In this document: positions 44,801 to 58,314 of the stretch, piece after piece
How the letters are laid out: the number at the start of each line of letters is the position of its first letter
How positions within the stretch are numbered: the stretch's first letter is position 1
NCBI GenBank assembly: GCA_013350335.1
Contig: CM023540.1
Location: 17,241,828 to 17,305,827, forward strand
Source of the DNA: Chimonanthus salicifolius
Taxonomy: Eukaryota; Streptophyta; Magnoliopsida; Laurales; Calycanthaceae
Reading direction: 5' to 3'
Length of the DNA: 64,000 bases
The notes under the pieces: generated by a model
The model's input: the letters and a program-made list of their open reading frames with translations, nothing else
Databases searched by the model: none
Told to the model about the DNA's origin: nothing
Program-made: the position numbers and the translations under genes

Positions 44801-47030
44801 GGGACTCAGTCATATGTTGTAATACTTATCCTGTCCGAAGAGTAAACAAAGCATCACAATGGTCAAATATCCAAATCAACATGGGAACGTCCAAACCATG
44901 TCTCGATTTTTTTAAATAATAACTCACATGGTTTACATGATTACTTCAGATTGTGTAGAAGATAACCAATTATAAAAAGGCCATGATCGATGTACACATC
45001 ATTCCCACATTAAATTTACCATTCAACAAGTATGAGATTATCAGGTCAACCACAATTAAACAAAAAATAATTTCAAAATGAGAATTAATAAATAATCTCA
45101 CACCCATGACATAAATAAAGAAGTCTTAAATTATAATCAAATTCCAAATACAATCCTCAAATGACACCGCAAGTGTCTAAAATTATACAAAACCATAAAC
45201 CAAAACTAAAGGTCTTTGAACAATAATAAGTGATTTAAGACTTTGCTCTAGCAATTCTATAAAGTCGTAAGTCTGCTTTTGAGCTTCACCTTGGCCTAAC
45301 TCGCGAGGAAATCTAGTAATGGAAGGGAAATGAGCTCCAAACCTAGTAAAAAACCAAACACATGAATACAGCATGTTCAAACATAAATTCTCAAAATAAT
45401 CAAGGCAATTAGATACATAAGCAATTGCATAATTAACAATGTGATACAAAATGTCAATAATGATGCATGATCCCCAATTCCATTCATCCAACTAAATCAT
45501 CAAAACTATAATGTGCACATAAATAGTAACGAAGACCCAGCCTCATCGACCACAACTCACTATTAGACCCAAATTGGTCACCGACGCTTGTTTATCAAAC
45601 CCACATTGGCCACCAACACTGTCCATGAACTTAACCTTAACGACACAGCTGACCGTCAAACTCCATCACTCATCAACTATCGGTTGGCTATGAGACCTCC
45701 AATGGTCACCAACTATTGATTAACTATTAGACCCCATTGGTCATCAACCATCAGTCACATGGACCCACAACCAAATCTCCACAACCCACCCATCTCTGGA
45801 TGCTCATGCACGATATACAAATCATATAAATCCATGCACAAGTGCAATGACCAATAAATATAAAGATAGAGATATATCACATGGAAATATGCCTATAATT
45901 TTGTAAATAAACCATAAATTAATTTAGCATGCCCAAAGTACTAAATTAAATCCAAAGCACATATATTCCAAAATAAATACGTGCATGCAAATATGGCTCA
46001 CCATATAAGGCATTTTAATAAAACCAATAATCAAAATATCAATTATCAAGGATTCCACCATAATTCCAAAACACAGCACACACCATGCCGATGCAAATTT
46101 TGATTACATACTTTGGGTTTTTTAACGAGGTAAATAGGTATAGATCACAAGTCCATAGAGACTGAGACACTCAGTCTCACTGACTTAAGATATTTAGTAA
46201 AAAAATTCTCCATTACATTTTGTAACTAGCACCGACACTTTATTAGTTTAAACCGCATTTCTCAGTCTTTTTCCCTATATCCAATCTACGCATTCAAGCA
46301 CACCAAAATATAATTCACTAGGAATCCATAATGAAGTGAATTGTTCTCTTCACATGCATAAACAAAATAAGTGATAAGTATATTGTTTCCCTCATCTAAA
46401 TTTTGTGGAGTGTAACAAACTCCCAAAAATCCAAGCTTTAAAATTCAACCTTAAACCACAACTTTACTATAATTAAATTTAAGATTTCGAACCATAAAGA
46501 CACAATCTGATAGATTCGAAGGTATATATTATAATCTACCATGAATTCTTCAATAGAGGTACAACATAAAATAGATAGATACTCCCTCTATGCTTGACTA
46601 GTTCAATCCATAAAAAATGGTGGAGCAAATTCACCAATAAAGGATGCAAGACGATTTCCAGAAACTCTAAAAAATGTTCAAAACTCAATCTCAAAAATCG
46701 TTTCTAAAGAGGTCATGAAGAGTTTAAAAAATCTAAAAAGAGTGTGAGAAGCTGGACTCTTTAAAAACTCTAAATATGGATATTTTTGCAGATGATTTTG
46801 ATAATAAAAATATTAATTTTGAAAATAAAATAAAAAATTATAAAAGATTTTTTTCCACAATTTTGTAACAAAAATATATGACAATCTTATAATTTTTTAA
46901 AAAAGATCTTAATATTGAAATTGATAATTTCTGGCGATACATTAGGGAAAGAAAATTTTATCGACTAAAAACATACATACGATGAATTATTGTCTCCCGA
47001 ATGGCCCCCTGATTTTTTTTTTTTTTGTTA
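41890..47030. other. Divergent intergenic region between AGD14 and VPS36
   Basis: AT-rich and gene-free as far as I can tell. 43020-43255 has dense GACCCGACCC/CAACCCGAG motifs ending GAGTTTGCAGCCCT, like a hAT-type MITE. A CT-rich block at 43260-43460 and its Pro/Ser-rich frames are low complexity. 45540-45730 has loosely repeated ATTAGACCC.ATTGGTCA words. No exon of a known family was found on either strand. Confidence 0.5.
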
Positions 47031-47185
47031 ATGCCTATATGGTACGGAGTGTGCATCTTGCACGCTAGAACCATTTCGCCGCCTCAGTAACACTTCATTT
47101 CATCTTTCAAGTTCCCCCGCGAAAATAAGGAGTGTCGGATCCCGGCAACCGAAGACTGAGGCCCCAGTTGCATTTCAACCTCTCC

Positions 47186-50100
47186 ATGGTGGGCAAATGG
47201 CTGCCGCCCGTCCACCTCACCGGCAGCGGCCGCCCCGTCTTCCTCCCTGGCGAAGTCGAGTGCTCTCTGATCTCGTCTGTTGATATGGAGTCCGAAGAAA
47301 ACCGCAACCTCCCTCCCTTCAAATCGGGCCTGCTCATCCTGACAACACATCGCCTCATTTGGATCGACGAATCCAACGCTCACGGTGTCTTCATCCCTCT
47401 CTCTTCCGTCATCCACTCCTTTCCCCCTAAAAAATCCATCAAGAGCATGTTTTCGAGCCCAAGGGTTCGGATCCAGGTCGACGGTCAGATATTCGACTGG
47501 GGGTCTGGATCGACGGTTGTGATTACGCTAGTGCTGAGGGGGAAGAACGACCCCGACGCGTTTTTTGGGCGGGTTTGGGAGGCGATGAGAGGGAGGGCGT
47601 GGGAGAGTGAGGTGAAGAGTTCTGGACCGTCCGATGCAAATGCAACGAGCAGTGCGGATGGAACGAGCTGGAGCTCGAGTGGAATGAGGATTGCGGGGGT
47701 GTCGGGAATTCTGAGGAAGGAACAGGAGATGTGGGAGAATACCGACAAGAGTCTCCAAGATGCTTTCCAGGACTTGAATGCTCTCATGGTATCTTACCCT
47801 TTGCCTCTTGTTCTTTTTACCCCTTTTTTTAAAAGGATTCTAGGAATTTTGTTAAGGTGCACTGAAGAATAGGGTCCTGTTAGTTCTCTCAACTTGATAC
47901 GAGGGAAGGAAAGTACTTTCTGGAAATTAGCCATTTTCCAAGAAAGATATTATTTTTTTTTCAAACAAAGATTGCTAAATGTCTAAACTTTGGTGGAAAA
48001 TTGAAGCTGATGCTCTTTTTTCTTTATTATTTACACTCTATTTGGATGCATGGAAAGAAAAATGCTTTCTTAGAGGCAGGTTTTTTGAATCAACTCTTTT
48101 TCACGAATAAGAAATGGCTCAAAATGACATTCTTGGAAAGAAATAAATTTCCAGGAAAATAGAGGCTCTCTTTTGAGTTTTTGACTCCTCTTCGATGCAT
48201 GGAAAAGAAAGTGCATTCCTAGAGAATAACCATTCTAACCAAAATGCTAAAAATGGCTATCTTTGGTAGAAGATATTTTTCTAGGAAAATGTGACCTATG
48301 TTTTTTTTTGAAAATGTGTCCTATGTTTTGACTCGCACAAATGCATGGGAAAGTACTTCCCAAGAAAAAGAAAACATTTCTAAACAAGTATGGTTAAAAC
48401 CGTTTTGTTTTTACTTAAAAATATAAAAATGGTTATTGTCTAAGAAAGTACTTCCTTTTGATGTCTGGATAGTAGAGTAGATAAATTTGAATTCTGAACA
48501 CTGTTCAGGTTGATAATTAAGGGTTTAGATGGTGCTTGCTGAGTACTAATGGATAGATGGTATAACAGTGCATCTTGATGAACGTGGAATTAATTAAGGA
48601 AAATGCTTTGTATACCCAGACTAAATGTTCATATGCTTCCATCTGTTGCATTTTTTGGACACACTGCATGTCCTCGGGGTCCACTAGCTCAGCCTATAGA
48701 AAGAGCACACGTGCACTCACAGGCTCACTGAAACCAACATGGGAAGCTTTGATATCCAACAAATCCAAAGGCAGTACACTGGACGGTCAAAATACAAAAG
48801 CATTTTTAAATGCTTAATTTTTCTGTTTATTTGAGGAGAGGAATGGAGAAATCTTTGAATTGACGATCTTATGTTAGCAATTGACAAAATGAAAGTAGGC
48901 ACTTGCCAAAGATAAAAGGGTAAAGCTTGTTTTAGTTTACTGGTTGTTTGATCAAATAACTAGCAATGGTCAATGAGGCCTTGTTTTGAGATTGAGAGCT
49001 TGTGAATCCACTTTTTCGCTTTTTATAATGCCCCTAGTGGACCTAACATATATGCCATTTACACAAGAATCGCTAGCATAACTGATAGAGGGTTTGTTGT
49101 TACAACCCAAAGGTTGTGGGTTCAAGTTTCATGGGCGTCAGATAGACGGTCGGCTCATGAAAACACTTTGCCAAATCCAAATATAAAAGCCAATCTCAGA
49201 TCGATGGGAAAAGTGACTATGATGGTGATGATGATGACAGGTACATTTGTGGTTGTGCATAGCATTGCCCCATAATTTAATTCAATCAGCATGTTCATTC
49301 TGTTAGGAATATTTCTGGTGTATGATCTTCATATAATTTCATTCAAATATAAGTTCTTCAAAGAGCCTGAGAATATCAATATTTATCCAGAGTAAAGCTA
49401 AAGAGATGGTGATGCTGGCAGAGAAAATGAGGCTAAAGCTTTTGTCAGGCTCAACTTCTCAGGTTGGTGCTACTAATGATGAGGAGATGGGTTCTAAGCA
49501 AGAAATGCAGGATTGGCTGCTGAGTGTTGGCATTGCATCACCGGTCACGAAAGAGTCTGCTGGTGCTCTATATCATCAGCAACTATCTCGTCAGGTTTTC
49601 TTTGGATTGACCTTGTGATGTTGCTGCTTTTGTGTTCTTAAGTTTACCACCATTTTACTCTAGCCTAAGAGTAAATAAATGCGTTAGATTGTCTCAACGT
49701 GTTTTAATTCAGTTGCTAGTCAATTGTCAGCTTTTTATGGTCCCTTACCAGATCTTTTAGACATATCTACAGAAGTTTCATATGTAGATGGAGCCAATGT
49801 GAAAGTTTCTCAAGATTTTGTCAATGTTTTGCATATTTTGCATCAAGTTTTTCATCCACCAGATTTTTTTCCATCATCGTCTGTATTAGGCAAACAACTT
49901 AAGTAGATTCTTATGGGAGAGGGGGCTCACTCAAATAAATAAATAAAAGATTCATAGGTGAGAGAGAGAGTTACCTTGGAGTTTTAGTGGTTTTCCGTTT
50001 TGTTTTTTGTTTTTTTTTTCATATTTTGTCTTAATTGTTTCCATGTGCAGAAGATTCTTGATTTACTTTATTCCTTTCCAATCAAATTCTGTTATTATAT

Positions 50101-53100
50101 TTATAAAAGAAACTTTTTGTCATGGCTATTATGCTTGAGTATGCACCCCACCTTCACTTTGATGAGAATGATATTCACAATTTGTTATTTGGATTGTGAC
50201 TTTAAATAGATGGTATGATTATCCAATTGCTCTATTTTGTACCTTCTCTAGCACACAATGGACCTTTCTATGCCCTGCCTTTATTGCAGCCATAGGTCGA
50301 TCCTACTATAAAGTTTTCATTTTAGTTTTGTCTCACCTGTTTTTTTTTTGGGAGAGATTCAGCTGAAAGTTGCTTGACGTTTGTTGAAATGGTTCCTTAC
50401 ATATGTTGAGGTTTTTGTTTATAAGAACCTCCATATGCATCTCCGAAGTAGCTTTTTTGAATGCATTTTGTGATAATTCATAATTGTCAATCCAAACCTC
50501 CATGAATTTAGGGTGCATTTGTTGGTTGCTTCGGAAAATGAATTCCGATGAAAAAAAGTAATTCCACTAGAAAATATTCCCAGGAGAAGTAGTTTGTTTT
50601 CTAGTCTCAACATTTTCATGTGCTTGTTAGTGGTCACTTTCACTTACACAAGGATGAAAAAACTTTGAAGAAATGGGTTGGGTGCATGTTGTAGCAACCT
50701 GTTAAGATTGGTTTGATGGTGTCAACCCATTTAGTAAATGGGTAGGGTTGGTTACGGGTTGACCTGTTTAGCTACAAGTTTAATGCATGGGCTGGGTGGT
50801 TGTAGCTACAAGTTTGGGTGGTGTATTGGGTCAACCTGTTTATGATGGTTGGTGAGACAACCAATTTAATAATGAGAGGTCGGTACATGTTGCTCTAGCC
50901 CATTTATGATTGGAATCCAATCAACTTCTTAATAAATAAGTATGGTCTAGTGTAGGTCAAGTTAGGCACCAGTCAATTGGTGAACCCAATACATGGGTTG
51001 GGTCAAGTTAGTTGCGAGTTGGGGTGGTTGAGTCAATCCATTTAATGAATGGATTGGGATGTGCATGGTTTAAGATAGCTCAACTAGTTAATAAATGGGT
51101 TGGATTGAACAAAGCCATTTAATAAATGGGCCTATTGGGTCAACTTGCTTAATATGGTTTGTTGGGTGAACGTGTTTGCTAGATGGTTTAGGTTTGGACC
51201 AACCCATTTAAGATTGCTTAAATTGAATCCATTTAATAAATGATCAGGTCAAGACAGAATGGGGTTGTGTCAGCTGTTAAATGAATGAGCCTGGTTCAGT
51301 CAACTCATTGAAAATTGTTTGGGTCTTGTATACCCATTTAAAAACAAGATGGGTATGATTGTCTTGACTGAGTTATTTAACTAGGCAGACTCCATGTCTA
51401 TAAAGGCTTGTTGCCTAAATTTACCTAGGGAAACATATCTCTACAGGTCCCCGTAGGAAAATTATTGGGTTGGGTTGTCTTATTAGAAAACTTTGGCCTC
51501 AAGAATTCACCTTTGTAGGAAAATTTGTGCAAAAAAAAGGGAAAATCACATATTCTTAAGAATATCAAATCATCTAGGAAATTCTGTCTAGACAAAGTGT
51601 CTATTTTTACCATGATCAGTAGCAGTTGACATACAATGAAGCTTGGAATCTTTCAAAAGATTCTTTATGCTGTTTCAATTGTGTAAAAGAGTTCTGGGCA
51701 CCTTCAAATGTGTAATGTGGTGTGGTTTTGCTGATTGTAGAATCAACTTTAGCATTACTAGTTGTTTCTAAAGAAAAAGGACCTACTTGCCTCATCTGTG
51801 CCACAGTGGTCATGTATAATGCCTCTGTACGGGGAATTCCAGTGATTGAGCTGTGTGGTTGTCACTTGCCTATGCCCAAGAAGAGTAAAGAAAAAGGAGT
51901 TCCAGCTTGAATGATAGGTTTTTTGTTTCCTTTAGAAAAGGGGGTTGTCTGTTGCATGATTTAAACTGTCTCAGTGAATCTACTGCTTGATCAATAAGCA
52001 TGGCTTATAGTCGATCCGAGCTATTGATGATTTTATTTTCCAGAATTTTTGTAGTTAAAATGTGATAATATAGGATCTTTTATGCTATAAATGTCTAGAT
52101 GTTTCCTCCAGAGAGCTTGTATCTTATGTTCTGTGATTTTCATTGACTCAAAGTTGGCAGATTTTGTGAAAGTACCACTGGAGAGAGCTGGAGGAATGAT
52201 TGCATTGATTGATGTCTACTGTCTTTTCAATCGTGCAAGAGGAACAGGTCTTTATTTGATAATTTCTTCTTTCTTGTTTACCATTCAAAGAAAAATTTCT
52301 CTGTTATTTTTTAATATATATCCCTTGTGATCATTGACCTTTCTGTCCCAACAGAGTTGATTTCACCTGAGGATTTATTACAAGCTTGTGCTATATGGGA
52401 GAAATTTGATGTGTATGCACAACCGAACCTTCAACCTTTGTCAGGTTTACAATGTTGCGATTTGATCAATATACTTAGTTAAGCAAAATGGCTAAGATTG
52501 CTTTTATTGTGTGTAAAATAGAAGACATTTAGCTGCCAAGGTGCATGTGGATGCACCTTGGATTGCGAGTGGTTTGAATATCATCACCACCACCAATTAT
52601 CCTATCTTTCTGAGGTTGGCAGTCATAATTGAATTTAGTAAATTACTTTTGATGAGCCAACTGTCTATTTGAACCCATGTCTTGAAACTATAATCTCTAT
52701 GGTTGCAACAATAAATGCTTAGCAAGTTTTCAACGGGTTCTTGCAAAAAATTTATAATTATTTTTGGATGGTCAAGAAAGCTCAGAGCAATAGCACATGA
52801 AATTAGTTTGAATATTGTCCACAATCTATTTTATCATCCCTTTGGTCAGAATAGAAACTGCATTTAATGGGATATTTGTATTCTGCCTTGAGTCATTACT
52901 AGCACCAATACTGATAGGATTATGGCGGAAAATTCAACCAATAACAAAGTTATTTTACGAAGATGATTTATGATTGCATTCTGTCAACAGACATGCACAT
53001 GGAATTTACCCTATTCTGTGGAAGCATTTTAAGTGTCTTCACACCCAAACATGTAACTTTTGATAACTTTTTCCATTTATGTTTTTCCTTTTTTGATCAC

Positions 53101-56100
53101 CAGCCCAGTGATGCTTAGAAAGTTTGATAGTGGAGTCATGGTTATTCAGAATAAGGCCCACAGCGATGAAGAGGTATTGATTCAGTGAACTAGTTGATCA
53201 TTTGATGGGGTTCCTTGCTGAACCAATCTTATTTGCAATTCTTGATGTCATTAAGTGTGCTGTTTGCCATCTTTTCAATGTTTTATTTGCTTTGTTTTTG
53301 CACTAACCATGTGTGGTGCACAAAACAACTTATTTCTTTTTCTGTATACAGTAATGGAGTTAAAGTTCTCTGCAATAGAAATATCTTTTTTTTTTTGGTG
53401 ATTTTTTTGGTGGGGACACAAATGTTCTGTCCAACAATCAGATGAATTTTGGTGGTCTTTAAAACACAATTTTTTTGATAATTTTTTTTTGGTAGAAATT
53501 GTTACACCAAAACCGGTCTACCTGCCAAATACATCCTAAATCTCTGATGCTGTTTCTTCATGAAATCGATCACTTACCCATTGTTTAAGTTGTGATTGGT
53601 TGAAAAATATAGTTACAAGACCGAATCATGATCATTGTCATCATCAACATCATTGTCAAAGCCATTCGCAAATTATTTTCCATGGGTTGACTATGTATTT
53701 GATGTCGAAGTTAGGAAGCCAAATAAATATAATAAAAATCCCTTGATGCATTGATAATGTATATAAGAAATAAACTTAAGAAAATAATGTATAAAGGATT
53801 TTTTTTGCAGTTATGTGAATACCCCCCTCCCACCCACCCAAACACCAGACGCCCAAATGTATATAAAAATGTCAAATAAATCTGTAATATAGATGGTCAG
53901 AATGTGGCCTTCAAAAAAAAGAATGTGGCCTTCAAGAATTTGTTGTGACAATCATTGTTAACTAGCACTTCACAATTAAAAAAAAAAACCAAAGTTCCCT
54001 TTATATATCCCATATTCCTCATCAATAGTCTTGCTGGCCATGCCATAATGATGGCTTAAAAACTTGAGGTACTAGCAGAGGTTATGGATATTCCAATAGC
54101 GAAGAAATTACCCAATTGGTTAATGTCAGCACTTGACCAAAAGTGATGATTGTAAGCAATTCATTGGTTTGAATTAGGGTGTCCATTTCATTGCTTCAGA
54201 ACAAAAGGCTACAATTGACTGATGTGTTTGATCTTTTGGTTTTTGAAGATCCATAATACTTCTTGTATCTATTTGGGGTAGTGGGTTCTGTCACATGCTA
54301 TGTCACGTGTCAATATTTTTATGTAAAACTCTTTATGCCATTCTCTCTCTTTCGCAACAATTGTTGCTCTAATTTTACCCCTCCCTCATTGTCTTGTTAG
54401 CATGTTTCAAGCCTGTGACCCTTGTGGTTGTGATGCTGAGCACGACCCCCATCAGTGGTTTTTGTCTCCCTCTTCTTTCTTGTTGTGAAACTTTAACTCT
54501 CTAGTTGATGATGAACTCCAATGGATACACCTAATTAAATGCCGAAGCATCATAAACTAGGGATGGTAATTGGACATGTTTGACCAAAAGACTGAAGAGT
54601 GCAACCTGAAGAAATTCGAGTTGGATGTTAACCTTCAGCTCAATTCATATTCAAGCTTACGCATAAGATTTTATTGAAGCATGTTAAATAATCAGACCCT
54701 GCTTCGGCTTGCATAGGGCCAAGCCTTAATCTCACTTTGCTCCTTTTTCATTGTTCACCCTATCAGCTTTACATTTTCCCATTCAATTCAAGCAACTTCT
54801 TTTATTCCCATCTCGAGAATTTCTAAACCCTAACCCTTTCCCACTTAAGTACTCAACCCAATTGGTTTTCCTCCATTCCCATCTATATAAATCTACCTAA
54901 AATCCTCATTCCCTTCACAAAGGATAAGAAGAAATGACCTATATGTCATTTACATAGCTTGTCACCTCTCTCTCTCTCTCTCATTCATTCACTCATTCAC
55001 TCACATGTTTGTGCACGCCTGCACACACCCTAAGGACATGGCAAGGTGCACAAATGATTTAGCCACATGAGCCTGTAGGTAGGGTGACGAGGACGCCCAT
55101 GATGGCTATCAACTCTATCAAAGATATCGGAAACGGCATAGCACATCTATTGGGACAATTTGGTTGGGATCATCAATAGATCTAATGTCTGTGCATAATC
55201 TGTGACTGGATTGCTTGGAAGGCTTGATTTAACCGTTCATTTCATCAAATTGGGTTTGGGAGTTGTTTTGTCCATCGATCATGATTGAATTGATCCAAAC
55301 TGTCAAATGAATCCAAAGTTGCCATAATAGTGGATTTAGGAAGGTTACATTATTGTTTATTTTATTTTTATTTGAGTATCACTTTATAGAATGTAATAAG
55401 TTAATTTAAAGGTTTGTATTGTTCACACACGTGGCTCACATGTGTGTGTTTCTAGGGTTTCATAGGATTTTCTTATAAATATTATAAATACATTGTTTTG
55501 AGAATAGAAAACAAGTGAAGAATTTCTGTATGCTTTCTTGAGAATACTTGTGGTGTGACTTCATCCCTCCTTTGGTGCCTACGAGCCTCAACCATGAGAA
55601 TGGTACATTTAGTTTTTAAAAAATGATAGGCATATGTTCAAACAATGAAGCAGCAAATTTGTGACGGTCATGGACCTTTGATATTTTGAAGCAAACTTTT
55701 TAGGGTCTTTTTTGTATTACCATAGGTGCACTTTTTTTAAATGTTAGCAACAAAGCAGGTTCATTTTCCATAAAAAAAAGAAAAGAAAATCTGGTTCTTT
55801 TTGATATTTCTACTAAATAAATCAAGGAGTTTTCATGTTCCATAGAGATATCCTGGGAGATTTTAATGCTTATTATTTTTCTGGTGTCTTTATCACCTGA
55901 TTATTTGTCCAAGTTTATTGATTTGCAGGTCTAGATTTGTAGGTAATATACAATGCGTTGATAAAATTTGCAACCTTATGTAGGTTTTTGCAAGGATTAA
56001 AGCCCTCGTATTGAAACCTGATGCCCTTCGAACAGGCATAAGTCCAAGTGATGCTGCAATGACATTAGGGATTGCCCCAGGCCTTGCTAAGGAACACCTT

Positions 56101-56274
56101 TTAACTGCAGAAAGCAAAGGCAAGGGAGAATAAATTTTTATTGACCCTTTTGTTTGGTTTTGTAAGAGATTAATAGGCCTTTCTTGCAGGTCTCTTATGC
56201 AGGGACATCAGCCCTGAGGGCTTCCGCTTCTACATTAATTTGTTCAAAGAAATTGATCCAACTGATATCTACGA
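47186..56274 (+). CDS. VPS36: VPS36, ESCRT-II subunit (7 exons; last exon off right edge)
   Basis: Subunit of ESCRT-II with VPS22 and VPS25; binds ubiquitin and membranes to sort cargo into multivesicular bodies. Exons: 47186-47788, 49391-49594, 52154-52247, 52355-52412, 53104-53173, 55984-56119, 56190-56274; 1250 coding bases, frame kept throughout. The start is the only early in-frame ATG ([11 protein letters not shown]); an upstream TAA at 47126 closes the frame. Exon 1 encodes the N-terminal GLUE (PH-like) domain, with [18 protein letters not shown] and [18 protein letters not shown], then [20 protein letters not shown]. Later exons give the EAP30 winged-helix region: [75 protein letters not shown] and [18 protein letters not shown]. 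The reading ends at DPTDIY; about 20 C-terminal residues (a GTYGEW-type end) are missing and were not found before 64000. Intron 6 (56120-56189, 70 bp) starts with GC, not GT. Confidence 0.95.
47880..48470. repeat. Degenerate repeats in VPS36 intron 1
   Basis: Words such as TGGATGCATGGAAAGAAAAA, TCGATGCATGGAAAAGAAAG and AAATGCATGGGAAAGTACTT recur at about 100-150 bp, each followed by a TTCxTAGAG- or TTCCxAAGAA-like stretch. Likely an old, internally repeated element. Confidence 0.45.
49068..49243 (+). mobile_element. Probable tRNA-related SINE with (GAT)n tail
   Basis: CTAGCATAACTGATAGAGG resembles a Pol III A box and GTGGGTTCAAGTTTC a B box about 40 bp further on. A 3' body follows (AAAAGCCAATCTCAGATCGA, TGGG) and a GATGGTGATGATGATGAC tail. 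A 3' end of the same type is at 19470-19540. No clear duplication was found. VPS36 intron 1. Confidence 0.5.
50690..51380. repeat. Irregular repeat of CCATTTAATAAATGGGTTGG-like words
   Basis: About 700 bp built from many variants of GTCAACCCATTTAATAAATG and GGGTTGG at 20-60 bp intervals (for example near 50735, 51030, 51075, 51120, 51225). Each word is itself a near-palindrome. VPS36 intron 2. Confidence 0.7.
53174..55983. other. VPS36 intron 5 (2.8 kb)
   Basis: AT-rich; has ATGATCATTGTCATCATCAA-type trinucleotide scraps near 53640 and a (CT)n run near 54968. No recognised element boundaries or ORFs. Confidence 0.4.
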
Positions 56275-57561
56275 GTAAGTGAAACTAATGATTCAGTAAC
56301 TCTCTTTTTTTTGGACATTCAGTAACCAATATTCTTATTTGGTTTTTGCTGGTATTTCCTGTCCACGTTGAGATTGCTATGATAGTTTATACCTAGTTTG
56401 CTCATATGACCAAAATTGATTTAGCATGCACTTTCATCAGCTCATGTGGTCTTTGCTTTAGTCAAACTTCAAGGTGATGGTCTTGGTTTGCTTTAATTTA
56501 ACTTCAGAAATAGCTTGTAACTTTTACAGTTATTGGAATTCAATGTTAAATTAAAGCAACACTATTTGAATATGGCTTAAGTAGCTTAATCTACAACCTC
56601 AAATTACTGATCATTTAAGTTCTATGTATTTGGAAGTGTCATAGATGTATGGTTCATTGTGCCTTTGTGGTTTCGTTCGGGTGTTTATTGCATGGCTGTA
56701 CCCTCATATCCATTCTAGCACAAAAGCTTGGGCAAACCAGCACTAATGCATGTGCGAAATGTAAAGATTCAACCTTTGGCCAAGAATGGGGGAAAACCAC
56801 TCTGTAGTTAAACCAGAAAATAAGGGGCACCCGCGGGGTGTGGGGAGGGGGGGTGCAGGCAATCTATTTCTTCTGTAGACTGTTAACTTGGTGTGCCACA
56901 TCATAGTAATATAGGTTGTTCTATCTCTAGAGGAGTTTTTTGAGCACTAGCAAGACATTCTAACATTCTATTAATAGATGAGAGAATTTTTTTTTTCCTT
57001 CCGCTGGCTGTTAACTTGGTGGGTCACATCATAATATAGGCTGTGCCATCTTTCAAAGAGTTTTCGAGTGATAGCAAGTCATTTTATTATACAAATTTTC
57101 TGCACTTGGGCTTTTGAGCAGATACTTAGGCTGCCTGATGAATATAAGACATTACTTTATCTAAAATCAGATGAAGTTGCCATGGCTAACTGGTCTTAAT
57201 TCAAGGATGCTGACTTCCCCTCCATTCATCCACCAAGGAACCCATAGACTCCTTTGCTGCCATCGCCCACTAGTTTTTTGGGGAGAGAGAGAGAGATGCA
57301 TTTATAAAAAACGAACCAGCAAGCACATTTACAGTATATCAGTATGCCATAGTTTACCGAGATGTCAGTTATGTCATTTGTTGTTCTTCTCACTTGTGCA
57401 AAAGTAAAATTAACAGATTTGCATCTCCCTAATTTCTTTAAGAATCAAATCTCAATCGCGCTCTTAACTTCCCACTTACCTATGAAATTGCATTAGCGAA
57501 ATCCCCTTCATAAGGAATTGCCTTGATGCTTCTCTTGGAAAATTCTAACCACTTCAAGAAT

Positions 57562-58040
57562 GACCAACAACTCCGCTATGTTTGAGTTCTTTCCCCAGTG
57601 ATGTTGAAAAGAATAAGAGGGAACCCCCTTATCAGTTTGAAGGACATTTCCCATCCTAGCCGGCCTGGCTTCCCTCTTCCTGTCCCATCAACATTAAATA
57701 GTTATGGCTGAAGGACCAACAACTCCGCTATGTTTGAGTTCTTTCCCCAATGATGTTGAAAAGAATAAGAGGGAACCCCCTTATCAGTTTGAAGGACATT
57801 TCCCATACTGGCCAGCCTGGCTTCCCTCTTCCTGTCCCATCAACATGTAATAGTTATGGCTGAAGGACCAACAACTCTGCTATGTTTGAGTTCTTTCCCA
57901 TTGCTGTTGAAAAGAATAAGAGGGAACCCCCTTATCAATTTGAAGGACATTTCCCATCCTGGCCAGCCTGGCTTTCCTCTTCCTGTCCCATCAACATTAA
58001 ATAGTTACGGCTTCCCTCTTCCCTCTTCCCTCTTCCTGTC
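57562..58040. repeat. 152-bp tandem repeat, about three copies
   Basis: GACCAACAACTC starts copies at 57562, 57714 and 57866, an exact 152-bp period. Each contains AAGAATAAGAGGGAACCCCC, CCAGCCTGGCTT or CGGCCTGGCTT, and CCCTCTTCCTGTCCCATCAA. Differences are few. The third copy ends in a short CCCTCTT triplication. Confidence 0.95.
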
Positions 58041-58294
58041 CCATCAACCAAGAGAGAGGATATCTTCTTCCTATTAAGTGTGAGATCTACCATTTAATGA
58101 GGATGGTGGCAAGATTTCATCTTGTTTCCTTCTCTATTACTCATTAGTTATGGCTGGTTTGGCTTCCTTAGTGAAGGTTTTTTATTTGGAAACCCTAGAT
58201 GTTGAAGTTGTGGTCTAGAGAGGACCCTTGATTGCATCCTATGATGCTCGAGAACTGATATGGGACACAGGAGCGTGCACTGCAAGGACATGGC

Positions 58295-58314
58295 ATATAT
58301 ATATATATATATAT
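58295..58314. repeat. (AT)10 microsatellite
   Basis: Perfect dinucleotide run in VPS36 intron 7. Confidence 0.95.

Noticed and set aside
54820..54850. Telomere-like AAACCCTAACCC
   Set aside because: A single partial unit, not an array.
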